Of a stretch of 64,000 nucleotides of DNA, positions 43,105 to 52,104 are shown piece by piece (position 1 is the stretch's first letter; every line of letters begins with the position of its first letter). Position numbers and translations under genes: made by a program. The stretch is from NCBI GenBank assembly GCA_947500585.1, contig CANMSN010000013.1, positions 1-64,000 of the forward strand. The letters run 5' to 3'. The DNA is from an uncultured Flavobacteriaceae bacterium (GTDB taxonomy: Bacteria > Bacteroidota > Bacteroidia > Flavobacteriales > Flavobacteriaceae). Under the pieces are notes generated by a model. That model made no database searches and was not told where the DNA came from. It saw only the letters and a program-made list of their open reading frames with translations.

Positions 43105-44307
43105 TTAATACTCTAAATATTCTCCAGCACCTATATTGAAGGTTAATGAGAAACGTAATGTGTTTTCTAAAGGACTTTGTATTTTTGATGCTGAAAACAA
43201 GTATGACAAATCGATATTTACAACATTGGCCTTAAAACCCGCTCCTAATGCTAAAAACTTTCTTGCTCCTTTATCTTCACTTTCGTTAAAATATCCTGCT
43301 CTAAAAGCAAATGAATCTTGATACACATACTCTGCGCTAAGTGCCCAAGTAAATTCTTTTAACTCTTCACTAAACCCATCTGGGGCATCTCCAAAAGACT
43401 GAAACATTCCTGCTAAAAATCCAACATCCGGATCTTTACCTTCAACAATTATTCTTGGCTCATCATCATCTTGGTCTCCGTCACCATTAGTATCAACAAA
43501 ACCATATACAGGAGGTGTTGGCACTAATAGTTTAGCAACTTCTGCTGTAACAGACACTTTATTGTATTGGTCAAATATAAAATCAAATCCAGCTCCCAAA
43601 CGTAAGTTTGTAGGCTGGAAATTTTCTAGTCCGCCTTCATCATAAGTAAATTTAGGACCAATATTTTGAATAGCGAATCCTGCTCTCCAACGCCCATTAA
43701 AATCAGAATAAGCCTGTTCTTCACCTTGGTAGTAGCCTGATATATCAACTCCAAAAGTAGATGCAGCTGATGCATCAACTCCTGTTCCTTGTAATCGTAG
43801 GTCTGACCTTAAATAACGCATGGCAACAGACATGGCAAATTGATCTGACAAACGTAAAGCATAAGAAGCATCAATAGAAAGCTCGTTAGGTTTTTGTAAT
43901 CTAGGTTCGTCAAATTCATTATCAACAAATTCTATTTCACCTAAAGAAAAATATCTTAAACTCGCTGCAAAAGCACTACGGTCATCAATACGATTAAAAT
44001 AAGTAACGTTTCCTAAAAATATATCATTAACTAGTTTACTTAAATATGGCGTATAACTTACACCGATACCTGATTTGGTTTCAGAGAACGCGTATTTTGA
44101 TGAGTTCCATTGTTGTGAAAAAGCATCAACTGATGTCGCAACCCCCATATCTGCCAAACCTGCCGCTCGAGCATCTGGTGCGATTAGTAAAAAGGGAATA
44201 CCTGTTGTAATGACTCTCCTATCTTGATTTGGAAAAATAATAGTTTCTTGTGCATTTATTTTTAGTACAAAAGCAAATGCTATTAATATCAATATTTGAT
44301 TCTTCAT
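43105..44307 (-). CDS. porV: Type IX secretion outer-membrane protein PorV (LptO)
   Basis: Outer-membrane beta-barrel of the T9SS attachment complex; with PorU it processes and anchors cargo having the C-terminal signal. This 400-residue protein starts at the ATG 44307 (signal peptide KNQILILIAFAFVLKINAQ). PorV features are RRVITTGIPFLLIAPDARAAGLADMGVATSVDAFSQQWNSSKYAF and the C-terminal barrel strand FSLTFNIGAGEYLEY. An upstream in-frame start at 44355 lies in porU and is not favoured. It has its own promoter just behind the porU stop. Confidence 0.95.
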   Translation of the reverse strand: MKNQILILIAFAFVLKINAQETIIFPNQDRRVITTGIPFLLIAPDARAAGLADMGVATSVDAFSQQWNSSKYAFSETKSGIGVSYTPYLSKLVNDIFLGNVTYFNRIDDRSAFAASLRYFSLGEIEFVDNEFDEPRLQKPNELSIDASYALRLSDQFAMSVAMRYLRSDLRLQGTGVDASAASTFGVDISGYYQGEEQAYSDFNGRWRAGFAIQNIGPKFTYDEGGLENFQPTNLRLGAGFDFIFDQYNKVSVTAEVAKLLVPTPPVYGFVDTNGDGDQDDDEPRIIVEGKDPDVGFLAGMFQSFGDAPDGFSEELKEFTWALSAEYVYQDSFAFRAGYFNESEDKGARKFLALGAGFKANVVNIDLSYLFSASKIQSPLENTLRFSLTFNIGAGEYLEY

Positions 44308-44325
44308 GTAGTAATTTTTATTTGA

Positions 44326-44355
44326 CAAATATAATTTTTTATTAGAGTATAACAA
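44326..44355 (-). promoter_or_regulatory. Internal promoter of porV
   Basis: On the minus strand TTG (44353-44355), 19-nt spacer, TATATTTG (44326-44333): a full consensus. The TTG lies within the last codons of porU, so porV can be made independently of porU. Confidence 0.75.
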
Positions 44356-47300
44356 GTTTCTCTATTTTTTCTACTTTCTTATTTAATAGGTTTGAGCGCA
44401 CAGTTAACTTATAAATATATGTCCCTTTTCCTATTTTATCTCCAAAATCGTCTCTACCATCCCAAATTATATCTCTTGAGAGTGAACTTGTAGTTTTTAT
44501 ACCACCTGTGGTTTGACCATTTAGTGTTCTCACTAATTTTCCTGAAACAGTGAATATCTGTATAGAAACGTCTAAAGGTTCCGAACTATTGTGATTGAAC
44601 CAAAATTCTGTGTAATTAACAAACGGATTTGGGTAGTTAAGCACATTATTTATAACCAATTCCTGATCTTCATCGAATACAATAAATTGAATTTCAGATA
44701 TTGATGAATTATTATAAACATCCCATGCTTTCAAGGTTAAGGTATGCAAACCAGGTTCTAAATCTCTTAAAGGAAAACTCAAAACACCTTTTTGGTAATC
44801 ATCAACTTCAGTTTGGTAATAATCGTTTAAAACTATCGGGTTAGTTTCGTCTCCATCAAGTATTGCAATAATATCATGACCTATACCACTGGCTGTATTT
44901 ATACCATTTTCGTCCTCCATTTTTGCAAGCAGTGTTGGTGACTCATTTGTTATACCTCCAGAAACGAAGTTTTCATCGTTCATAAATAAATTTATGACTG
45001 GACCTATGTTATCTTCTGCTGCGTTTTCATTTATCCCACCTATTCTAACAATATTAACACTTGCCCCTGTTTGATCTTGAAGCAACTCTTCGTTTTTTGC
45101 ATAAAAACTTACTTTACCAAAACCGACAGGTATACCTATGTCTTTTGGTACCACAAAATCAAATTCAAATTCACCATTAATAACTGATGCTTGACCTCTG
45201 AAAATAATTTCTCCAAGTGTTTCAAAATCTAACTTAATTAATTCGCCATTTAATCGTATGCCATCATTGGCTAAAGTTTGTCTTTCAACCGTTTTATCAT
45301 AAATAGTAGTTGAGAGAATGCCACTGTAATTATTCAAAATATTTCCTGAAATGTCTGTTACTTCTCCAGCTAGCTTCACATAACCTAGGGCTTTCAATGT
45401 ATCTGTTGTCTGACCAATTGGTACATCATTTATTTTTGTTAACTTAATATTAGGTTGGGCAAATGAGAGTTTCATGGCCGGATCGCCAATAAAAAACACT
45501 AAACGTCTTTGACTTGCTTGGGATAACAAGGGATCGTTTTTTGTAAGCCTCAATGCCTCTGCCATTGAAGGGTATTCGTAATCTTCATAATCATCTTTAT
45601 CACTGTAAGAGAACAAATATTCACCTAAAGTATTATTAAATGTTATACCAAATGTTACAAATACCTGTCTGGTAGTAGTAATTAAGCTAATAGCTCCAGC
45701 TTCTTTATTCCAATATGTAAACTCGCCAGCTGTTTCCCTGTATGGGTTATCAAATTTTGTATACTCACACGTTACAGTAACAAAACAATTAAGTTTATAA
45801 ACGTTACTTAAACCCGATGCATCTGGTTTTAATAGAATACGTTCTTGTGCAAGTCCATCTTCACCTCCATGACCAAAATAATTTACCACTAAAGCACCAT
45901 TATCTATGGCATTAACAAATTCAGTATTTACAGCAGGGTATCTATTTCCTCCAGCTGAAGATTCTTGTTGAAAAGCATCGGTGTGAATCTTAATAACGTT
46001 CATGAAGGGTTTAGATTGCATAACTAAATTCCCAACATTATCTGTTGTACTTTGAATAATACCTTCCCAATCATCATCTACATCATCGGAAACAACTACA
46101 AAATTATTTCGCCAACTACCAAAAGATTCTTTAACATAATAAGATTCTACTTTATCTACAAGTTCTTTTGCGCGTTGTGGCGTATCTGCTAGTATTCTAC
46201 CTACAGCTATATCTAACTTATCGCTATTGGCCATAGTGCCTTCATTATCATCCATCATACCATAAAAATCATCAGAAACAAACGAATTTGTTAAATTGAA
46301 ACTGCTATACGAATACCAAGATGGCACTATGTTGGTATTATTGGGTATTCTATCTTTGTAATCAAATGATCCATCTCCAAATAAACATACATATTTAATT
46401 CTATTTTCTGGAGTACTGGCGTTATCATATACGTATTTAACTAAATTCCTTATTGCTCCTATATCTTGATTTCCTGTACTAAACTCATTATAAATTTCAT
46501 TTAGACTATAAACCTTTACATTTAAATTATATTGATTTCTATTTATTTGAGCTAATCGATTTGCTTCACTAATCATATTTTCGGGAGCAACTATAATATA
46601 ATCTACATCTTGAAATTCACCTTGGTCATTCAAGAAAACGGTACCTTTTATATTTTGATTTGCAATAGTTGTATTTCCATCAAACTTAGGCTCATAATAA
46701 TCTGAAGGCGTTAATGCTACATAATTTTTTAAAACGCCTAATTGAGATGTAAAGCTAAGATTAGATTCAGAATTTATATTTATGAAATTAGATGCATTAT
46801 AAATATCAGTAACATCCCATATTTCAGAAATTTCAGAGGCATTTGAAATATTATATTGCCCAATTCCAGATGAATTAGCGACTTCACTATTTTTAAAATG
46901 TAACTGATTACCTTGAAAATTTAATGCCCGAATAGCTTCTATTGATATATAATCGAGATATCCTAAAGCACTTGGATTGCCTTGATTATTAAAATTTAAC
47001 CCAACAGATATAGTTGACGAATTTACATCAACATCGCCTACATAAGACGCCTCACTTGCTAAACTTGATGAAGAGGTTCCTGACATAGTTCTTGTTGCAA
47101 CTGATGTTCCATTTACAGAAATCTCCATAGAACTTGTTGTTGCTGAAGCAGCAGCGACATAAACCTTCAAACTAATTGGTTCTGTAGTCACCAAATCTGG
47201 AAAATCGAATTCGAACGTTTTATTGTTATCTACATCGAATCTATCTCCAAACCATCGTCTTCCTAAAAAGGCTATGTTGTATTCGTCAATTTCATGAAAT

Positions 47301-48223
47301 TTATAATCTTCAAAAGTATCAATTATTAAATCTATTGGTCCAGTTGGCTGGCTAAAAGGCTGAATACGTTTTCCAGTAACTGAACCCACATTTATGTAAT
47401 AATATGTTTTATCTATATAACAATTAATATTAGTAATACTTTCTAAATTGAATTCTTTAGGACCTTGTGCATAAAAAAGAATATAATCCTCATTATCAAA
47501 AACACCATCTTCTTCACCTATAAACTTTATGGCATTTTCTTGAACATCTAAAGGATAGGGAACAGCATTAGAATAAGGAATCATTCTTCCACCATTACCA
47601 AATAATCTAATATTTCTAGGATCTACGCTATTTACATTTACACCGAGACGCTGTAGAAAACTCTTTGAAAGCTTAAAAACACCTGTAGTATCAACATAAA
47701 ACTTAAACCAGTCTCCTGAGCGTAAAACAGAATTAGTTATAATTTTTGAATTGAAGCCCGTTTTATTAGATGACAACCTATTTGTATTGTTAGTATTATA
47801 ACTTATTTGAAACGATGTAACTTTTTTTAAATTTCCATTTAAATCTTTTATAATTGGTGAAAGCTGAAAAAATGCATATAACTTGTCTCTAGATTTAGAA
47901 TTTTTTAAACTAAACTTTAATTCATTAGGTATAACACTTAAATCTAAATCTTTTAATTCTAATTTTGAAATTGAAGCGTAAGAAACATTACTTACTGTTA
48001 TTGAAGCTTCATTTATGGCTTTAGAAATTTCCCATTGGTCAACAAATTGTAAACCCTTGTCAAAATTGAAATCAAAATATTCTTTATCAAAAGAAGGTAT
48101 TTCAATACTAAAACTACCTGTAGACATTTTTTTAGTCCCTTCCCAAGCAATGGTATATGTCTTCTGTTGAGAAAACATAATAGTTGTACTAATTATAAAT
48201 AATAGTAATAATTTTTCTTTCAT
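44342..48223 (-). CDS. porU: Type IX secretion system sortase PorU
   Basis: Surface cysteine peptidase of the gingipain (C25) family that removes the C-terminal signal of T9SS cargo and links cargo to lipid. At 1293 residues it is of usual length. It has signal peptide KEKLLLLFIISTTIMFSQQ, N-terminal beta domains, the catalytic region with VVNYFGHGGEDGLAQERIL (His) and NCFVTVTCEYTKFDN (Cys), and a C-terminal FlgD-like Ig domain (LNYPNPFVNYTEFWFNHN ... GTYIYKLTVRS). It is divergent from gldJ across 263 bp, and porV follows on the same strand. Confidence 0.95.
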   Translation of the reverse strand: MKEKLLLLFIISTTIMFSQQKTYTIAWEGTKKMSTGSFSIEIPSFDKEYFDFNFDKGLQFVDQWEISKAINEASITVSNVSYASISKLELKDLDLSVIPNELKFSLKNSKSRDKLYAFFQLSPIIKDLNGNLKKVTSFQISYNTNNTNRLSSNKTGFNSKIITNSVLRSGDWFKFYVDTTGVFKLSKSFLQRLGVNVNSVDPRNIRLFGNGGRMIPYSNAVPYPLDVQENAIKFIGEEDGVFDNEDYILFYAQGPKEFNLESITNINCYIDKTYYYINVGSVTGKRIQPFSQPTGPIDLIIDTFEDYKFHEIDEYNIAFLGRRWFGDRFDVDNNKTFEFDFPDLVTTEPISLKVYVAAASATTSSMEISVNGTSVATRTMSGTSSSSLASEASYVGDVDVNSSTISVGLNFNNQGNPSALGYLDYISIEAIRALNFQGNQLHFKNSEVANSSGIGQYNISNASEISEIWDVTDIYNASNFININSESNLSFTSQLGVLKNYVALTPSDYYEPKFDGNTTIANQNIKGTVFLNDQGEFQDVDYIIVAPENMISEANRLAQINRNQYNLNVKVYSLNEIYNEFSTGNQDIGAIRNLVKYVYDNASTPENRIKYVCLFGDGSFDYKDRIPNNTNIVPSWYSYSSFNLTNSFVSDDFYGMMDDNEGTMANSDKLDIAVGRILADTPQRAKELVDKVESYYVKESFGSWRNNFVVVSDDVDDDWEGIIQSTTDNVGNLVMQSKPFMNVIKIHTDAFQQESSAGGNRYPAVNTEFVNAIDNGALVVNYFGHGGEDGLAQERILLKPDASGLSNVYKLNCFVTVTCEYTKFDNPYRETAGEFTYWNKEAGAISLITTTRQVFVTFGITFNNTLGEYLFSYSDKDDYEDYEYPSMAEALRLTKNDPLLSQASQRRLVFFIGDPAMKLSFAQPNIKLTKINDVPIGQTTDTLKALGYVKLAGEVTDISGNILNNYSGILSTTIYDKTVERQTLANDGIRLNGELIKLDFETLGEIIFRGQASVINGEFEFDFVVPKDIGIPVGFGKVSFYAKNEELLQDQTGASVNIVRIGGINENAAEDNIGPVINLFMNDENFVSGGITNESPTLLAKMEDENGINTASGIGHDIIAILDGDETNPIVLNDYYQTEVDDYQKGVLSFPLRDLEPGLHTLTLKAWDVYNNSSISEIQFIVFDEDQELVINNVLNYPNPFVNYTEFWFNHNSSEPLDVSIQIFTVSGKLVRTLNGQTTGGIKTTSSLSRDIIWDGRDDFGDKIGKGTYIYKLTVRSNLLNKKVEKIEKLVIL

Positions 48224-48333
48224 CGTTAAAATAACGTCTATTATATTCTCTTATTATGAAATAAATAACAATTTTTAAAACTGTAGCAAAAATACAATAA
48301 TAAATTAGCAAAATACCCGTTAATACAACACAA

Positions 48334-48415
48334 AACGATGTTATAAAACACTAAAAACATCGTTGTAATGCATCAAAAATAGGGTGAAATGCACTTTTTT
48401 TTGGTTAAAATGCAT
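48334..48415. promoter_or_regulatory. Repeats in the porU-gldJ intergenic region
   Basis: The 263-bp divergent gap holds an inverted repeat AACGATGTT (48334-48342) / AACATCGTT (48356-48364), and three copies of AATGCA in direct order beginning at 48367, 48388 and 48409. These are 21 bp apart, i.e. two helical turns. Such phased sites on one face suggest a DNA-binding protein controlling gldJ, porU or both. A -7-like TATTTTTG for porU lies at 48287-48294 (minus). Confidence 0.45.
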
Positions 48416-48486
48416 AAAACAGCTTGCGTTATTCGGTTTAATTCTTATATTGCAGCACCAAAAATATTATTAGCTTACTTAAAAGT

Positions 48487-50178
48487 ATGGATATGAAAAA
48501 AGTAGTAGCAATCAAGATTTTGTTAGTTATGGCACTAACAATAGTGTCAACAGGCTGTAAAAAATCTTCGAGTTCTAAGAATAGTTCTAGAGCTACAGGA
48601 TGGAATATTAACTCCCGTGAAGGTGGTTTTCAGTACAACACAGATTTTAATGAACAGGAAACTTCTCCTGGTCTAGTATTTGTTGAAGGTGGAACTTTCA
48701 CAAAAGGTAGAGTTCAAGATGATGTTATGCATGATTGGAATAACAGTCCAAATCAGCAACACGTACAATCATTCTACATGGATGAAACAGAGGTTACCAA
48801 TGTCATGTACATGGAGTATTTAGATTGGATTAAACGTGTTTATCCACCATCTGATGAAAATTTTAGAGCTATTTATAATGGCGCATTACCAGACACATTA
48901 GTATGGAGAAACCGATTAGGTTTTAACGAAGTTATGACTGAAAATTATTTACGTCACCCAGGTTATGCCGAATATCCTGTAGTTGGTGTAAGTTGGATTC
49001 AAGCTGTTGAATTTGCTAACTGGCGTTCAGACCGTGTTAATGAATATAACCTAGAGAAAGCAGGTTATTTAAAACGTGATGCTAAAACTACAGATGTTAA
49101 TGCTGAATCAACATTTAGTACCGACACTTATATAAATGCACCAACGTTAACATACGGAGGTAACGAAGAAGTTATTAATGGTGATGGCAAAAGAAGAAAT
49201 GTACAAACTGATGCTGATGGTAATGAAACTAATATTTATGCCACTCGCCAAACAGGAATCATTTCTCCTAAGTACAGACTACCAACAGAAACTGAATGGG
49301 AATATGCTGCTTTAGGATTAAGCGAACTAAGAAGTTACAACTTATATAGAGGGCGTAAAAAATATCCTTGGGACGGACAATACACACGTTCTGGAGAACG
49401 TAAAACTCGTGGCGACCAAAAAGCAAACTTTAAACAAGGAAAAGGTGATTATGGTGGAATTGCAGGATGGTCTGATGATGGCGCAGATATCACCAACGCT
49501 GTAAAGTCTTACCCTCCTAACGATTATGGTTTATATGATATGGCAGGTAATGTTGCTGAATGGGTTGCTGATGTTTACAGACCTATTATAGATGACGAAT
49601 TTAACGACTTTAACTATTACCGTGGTAATGTTTATACCAAAAACGCAATTAATGAAGATGGTACAGTAAAAGTAGTAACTGCTGATGATATTGTTTACGA
49701 TACTTTATCAAACGGAAAAGTTGTTGCAAGAAACTTACCAGGTGAAATATTACAAGTTCCTATTGATGAAAATGAAACTTATTTACGTACTAACTTTGAT
49801 AAAAGTGATGAAATAAACTTTAGAGATGGTGATAAAAGATCTTCTCGTTATTTCGAAAGCTTTAATGATGATGAAAGTGAAGATGGCAAAAAAGAATCTG
49901 ACACAAGAAAAATGTACAATTCACCTAAGCACTCAATTACTAGAGATTCTTTAGGTAATATTATACGAGAATATGACAAAGGAAATAACAGAACATCTTT
50001 AATTAACGATGAAGTTAGAGTTTACAAAGGTGGTTCTTGGAAAGACAGAGAGTATTGGTTAGACCCAGCTCAAAGACGTTATTTTCCACAAGATATGGCT
50101 ACAGACTATATAGGCTTTAGATGTGCTATGTCTCGTGTAGGATCAAAAAGTAAAACTAAAAATAAAACTAAAAGCTAA
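48487..50178 (+). CDS. gldJ: Gliding motility lipoprotein GldJ
   Basis: Lipoprotein needed for gliding and for stability of the GldK/T9SS machine in Flavobacterium. At 563 residues (or 561 from the second ATG at 48493) it matches GldJ. A lipobox (ALTIVSTGC) gives lipidation at Cys23. The rest is the formylglycine-generating-enzyme fold: FVEGGTFTKGRVQDD, MDETEVTNVMYMEYLDW, YRLPTETEWEYAALG, GLYDMAGNVAEWVADVYR and DYIGFRCAMSRV. It lies divergent from porU and upstream of murF. A terminator follows. Confidence 0.96.
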   Translation: MDMKKVVAIKILLVMALTIVSTGCKKSSSSKNSSRATGWNINSREGGFQYNTDFNEQETSPGLVFVEGGTFTKGRVQDDVMHDWNNSPNQQHVQSFYMDETEVTNVMYMEYLDWIKRVYPPSDENFRAIYNGALPDTLVWRNRLGFNEVMTENYLRHPGYAEYPVVGVSWIQAVEFANWRSDRVNEYNLEKAGYLKRDAKTTDVNAESTFSTDTYINAPTLTYGGNEEVINGDGKRRNVQTDADGNETNIYATRQTGIISPKYRLPTETEWEYAALGLSELRSYNLYRGRKKYPWDGQYTRSGERKTRGDQKANFKQGKGDYGGIAGWSDDGADITNAVKSYPPNDYGLYDMAGNVAEWVADVYRPIIDDEFNDFNYYRGNVYTKNAINEDGTVKVVTADDIVYDTLSNGKVVARNLPGEILQVPIDENETYLRTNFDKSDEINFRDGDKRSSRYFESFNDDESEDGKKESDTRKMYNSPKHSITRDSLGNIIREYDKGNNRTSLINDEVRVYKGGSWKDREYWLDPAQRRYFPQDMATDYIGFRCAMSRVGSKSKTKNKTKS

Positions 50179-50202
50179 AAACTTAGTTTTTATAATAAAT
50201 TT

Positions 50203-50234
50203 AAAAGTCCTAGCTGTTAGTTAGGACTTTTTTT
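50203..50234 (+). terminator. Terminator of gldJ
   Basis: A 10-bp stem AAAAGTCCTA (50203-50212) / TAGGACTTTT (50222-50231) with 9-nt loop followed by Ts, 24 nt after the gldJ stop. Confidence 0.85.
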
Positions 50235-50270
50235 ATACATTTATTTTTTAACCAAAAATCAAGTTAGATT

Positions 50271-51551
50271 TTGAAAATAAAAGAATTACACCAACTTTTT
50301 TTAGAATGCCATTCTATTTGTACCGATACGAGAAAAATTCAAGAAAACGATATGTTTTTCGCCCTTAAAGGCGATAACTTTAATGGAAATACCTATGCAA
50401 ATAATGCACTAAAACTAGGAGCTAAATACGCTATTATTGATGATCCTAAATACTATATTTCATCACAAACCATTTTGGTTAAAAACGCGTTAAGTGCGTT
50501 ACAAACTTTAGCAACATTTCATAGAAATTATTTAAAAACGCCAATAATAGCATTAACAGGTAGTAATGGAAAAACGACTACTAAAGAACTCATCAATGTT
50601 GTGCTTTCACAAAATTTTAAAACTACAGCTACAATTGGTAATCTTAATAATCATATAGGAGTTCCTTTAACGCTTTTATCTATGACCAAAGAAACTGAAA
50701 TTGGCATTGTAGAAATGGGTGCTAACCATCAAAAAGAAATAGAGTTTTTATGTCGTATTACCCAACCAGACTATGGCTACATTACAAACTTTGGTAAAGC
50801 CCATTTAGAAGGGTTTGGTGGCGTTAAAGGCGTTATAAAAGGCAAAAGTGAAATGTATGATTACTTAATTAAGAAGAAGAAAATAATCTTTGTAAATGCC
50901 AACGACCCTATTCAAGTTGAAAAAACTAAAAAGGCGAATATCTTTACTTTTGGTAATGCAATTTTAGGAACAGATATTACAATAAATTTTGTTGAAGCGC
51001 AGCCTTTTGTTTCTTGTGTTTTTAGAGGTTCAATTATTCAAAGTCAACTTATTGGTGAATATAATTTTAACAATATATCTGCTGCAATAACCATTGGCAA
51101 CTATTTTAAAGTACAGCCAAATGACATTAAAAACGCTATTGAAAGCTATGAGCCAACTAACAATAGGTCACAAATTATAAATAAAAATGATAACAAAATC
51201 ATTTTAGACGCTTATAATGCCAACCCATCAAGTATGCGTGCCGCTTTAATCAGTTTTGAAAAACAGCCAAATTATAAAATTGCAATTCTTGGTGATATGT
51301 TTGAGCTTGGAAAAGACGCCAAAGTAGAACATCAAACTATAGCAGATTTAGCAGTTAGTTTAAATATTGACCAAGTTTTTTTTATTGGAGAAAATTTTTA
51401 TGAATCAAAGTTAAATTCAGAAAAATCAATTCAATACCATGCCTTTGAAGATTTTAAACACGAATTTGATGTCTCTAAAATAAAAAACACAACTTTTTTA
51501 ATTAAAGGTTCACGTGGTATGGCTTTAGAACGAATTTTAGAAATTATATAA
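50271..51551 (+). CDS. murF: UDP-N-acetylmuramoyl-tripeptide--D-alanyl-D-alanine ligase
   Basis: Adds D-Ala-D-Ala to UDP-MurNAc-tripeptide, the last soluble step of peptidoglycan precursor synthesis. At 426 residues it is of normal length: N-terminal ICTDTRKIQENDMFFALKGDNFNG, ATP loop ALTGSNGKTTTKE, MGANHQKEIEFLCRITQPDYGYITNFGKAHLEGFGG, and DAYNANPSSMRAAL with ILGDMFELG. The start is a TTG at 50271, which directly precedes the family-like KIKELHQLF, with no usable ATG nearby. It follows gldJ after a terminator, a flavobacterial arrangement. Confidence 0.95.
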   Translation: MKIKELHQLFLECHSICTDTRKIQENDMFFALKGDNFNGNTYANNALKLGAKYAIIDDPKYYISSQTILVKNALSALQTLATFHRNYLKTPIIALTGSNGKTTTKELINVVLSQNFKTTATIGNLNNHIGVPLTLLSMTKETEIGIVEMGANHQKEIEFLCRITQPDYGYITNFGKAHLEGFGGVKGVIKGKSEMYDYLIKKKKIIFVNANDPIQVEKTKKANIFTFGNAILGTDITINFVEAQPFVSCVFRGSIIQSQLIGEYNFNNISAAITIGNYFKVQPNDIKNAIESYEPTNNRSQIINKNDNKIILDAYNANPSSMRAALISFEKQPNYKIAILGDMFELGKDAKVEHQTIADLAVSLNIDQVFFIGENFYESKLNSEKSIQYHAFEDFKHEFDVSKIKNTTFLIKGSRGMALERILEII

Positions 51552-51554
51552 ATC

Positions 51555-51590
51555 AAAAAATCCTAAAGCAAATACTTTAGGATTTTTTTG
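51555..51590 (+). terminator. Terminator of murF, left copy of a duplicated hairpin
   Basis: TCCTAAAG (51561-51568) / CTTTAGGA (51575-51582) with T run lies 9 nt after the murF stop. A near-identical hairpin stands after tRNA-Val (51932-51966). The two are parts of the 66-bp direct repeats of the GIY-YIG unit. Confidence 0.75.
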
Positions 51591-51620
51591 TGGGCGCAGA
51601 GGGATTCGAACCCCCGACCC
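51591..51620 (-). pseudogene. tRNA-Val 3' fragment (T-arm and acceptor strand only)
   Basis: On the minus strand GGGTCGGGGGTTCGAATCCC followed by TCTGCGCCCA is the same as the 3' part of the intact tRNA-Val at 51968-52042. Upstream of it there is no matching 5' acceptor arm or D-arm; instead there is a CCCGAT-TTCC-ATCGGG hairpin (51622-51637) without a 7-nt anticodon loop. It is therefore not a working tRNA. In one frame this stretch encodes DFHREGRGFESLCAHK, as if it had been the tail of a longer nuclease frame. Confidence 0.85.
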
Positions 51621-51659
51621 TCCCGATGGAAATCGGGATGATCTTAACCTTCGTCCTCG

Positions 51660-51967
<308 letters not shown>

Positions 51968-51997
<30 letters not shown>

Positions 51998-52042
51998 CTT
52001 GGGTGTAAACCAAGTGCTCTGAACCAACTGAGCTATGCGCCC
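51968..52042 (-). tRNA. tRNA-Val (anticodon TAC)
   Basis: A full cloverleaf on the minus strand: acceptor GGGCGCA/TGCGCCC with discriminator A, D-arm GCTCAGTTGGTTCAGAGC, anticodon stem CTTGG/CCAAG around loop TTTACAC (anticodon TAC, reading GTA/GTG codons), and T-arm with GGTTCGAATCC. It is 75 nt without CCA, which is not encoded. It has a consensus promoter and a hairpin terminator and is the attachment point of the GIY-YIG unit. Confidence 0.96.
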
Positions 52043-52056
52043 TCTAAATTGGATTG

Positions 52057-52085
52057 CAAATATAACCTAGTTTTTAATATTGCAA
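52057..52085 (-). promoter_or_regulatory. Promoter of tRNA-Val
   Basis: On the minus strand TTG (52083-52085), 18-nt spacer, TATATTTG (52057-52064), ending 14 nt before the tRNA 5' end. It is a full consensus Bacteroidota promoter. Confidence 0.8.
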
Positions 52086-52104
52086 AAACTTTTTCAATAA
52101 AAAA

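Larger units (their letters stand above)
51555..51620. repeat. Left direct repeat (hairpin plus tRNA-Val 3' end)
   Basis: These 66 bp match 51932-51997 in 61 of 66 positions, without gaps. The last 32 are identical and include the tRNA acceptor 3' strand and T-arm. The five differences are all in the hairpin loop and the bases just after the hairpin. The distance between repeats is 377 bp, and the GIY-YIG gene lies between them. Confidence 0.9.

Noticed and set aside
44308-44355. Longer porV start at 44355
   Set aside because: It overlaps porU and the porV promoter, and would put 16 residues ahead of an evident signal peptide.
48224-48486. CRISPR-like array in the porU-gldJ gap
   Set aside because: The repeats are only 6-8 nt, three copies, with spacing of 21 bp; this is an operator-like pattern, not a CRISPR array, and no cas gene is present.
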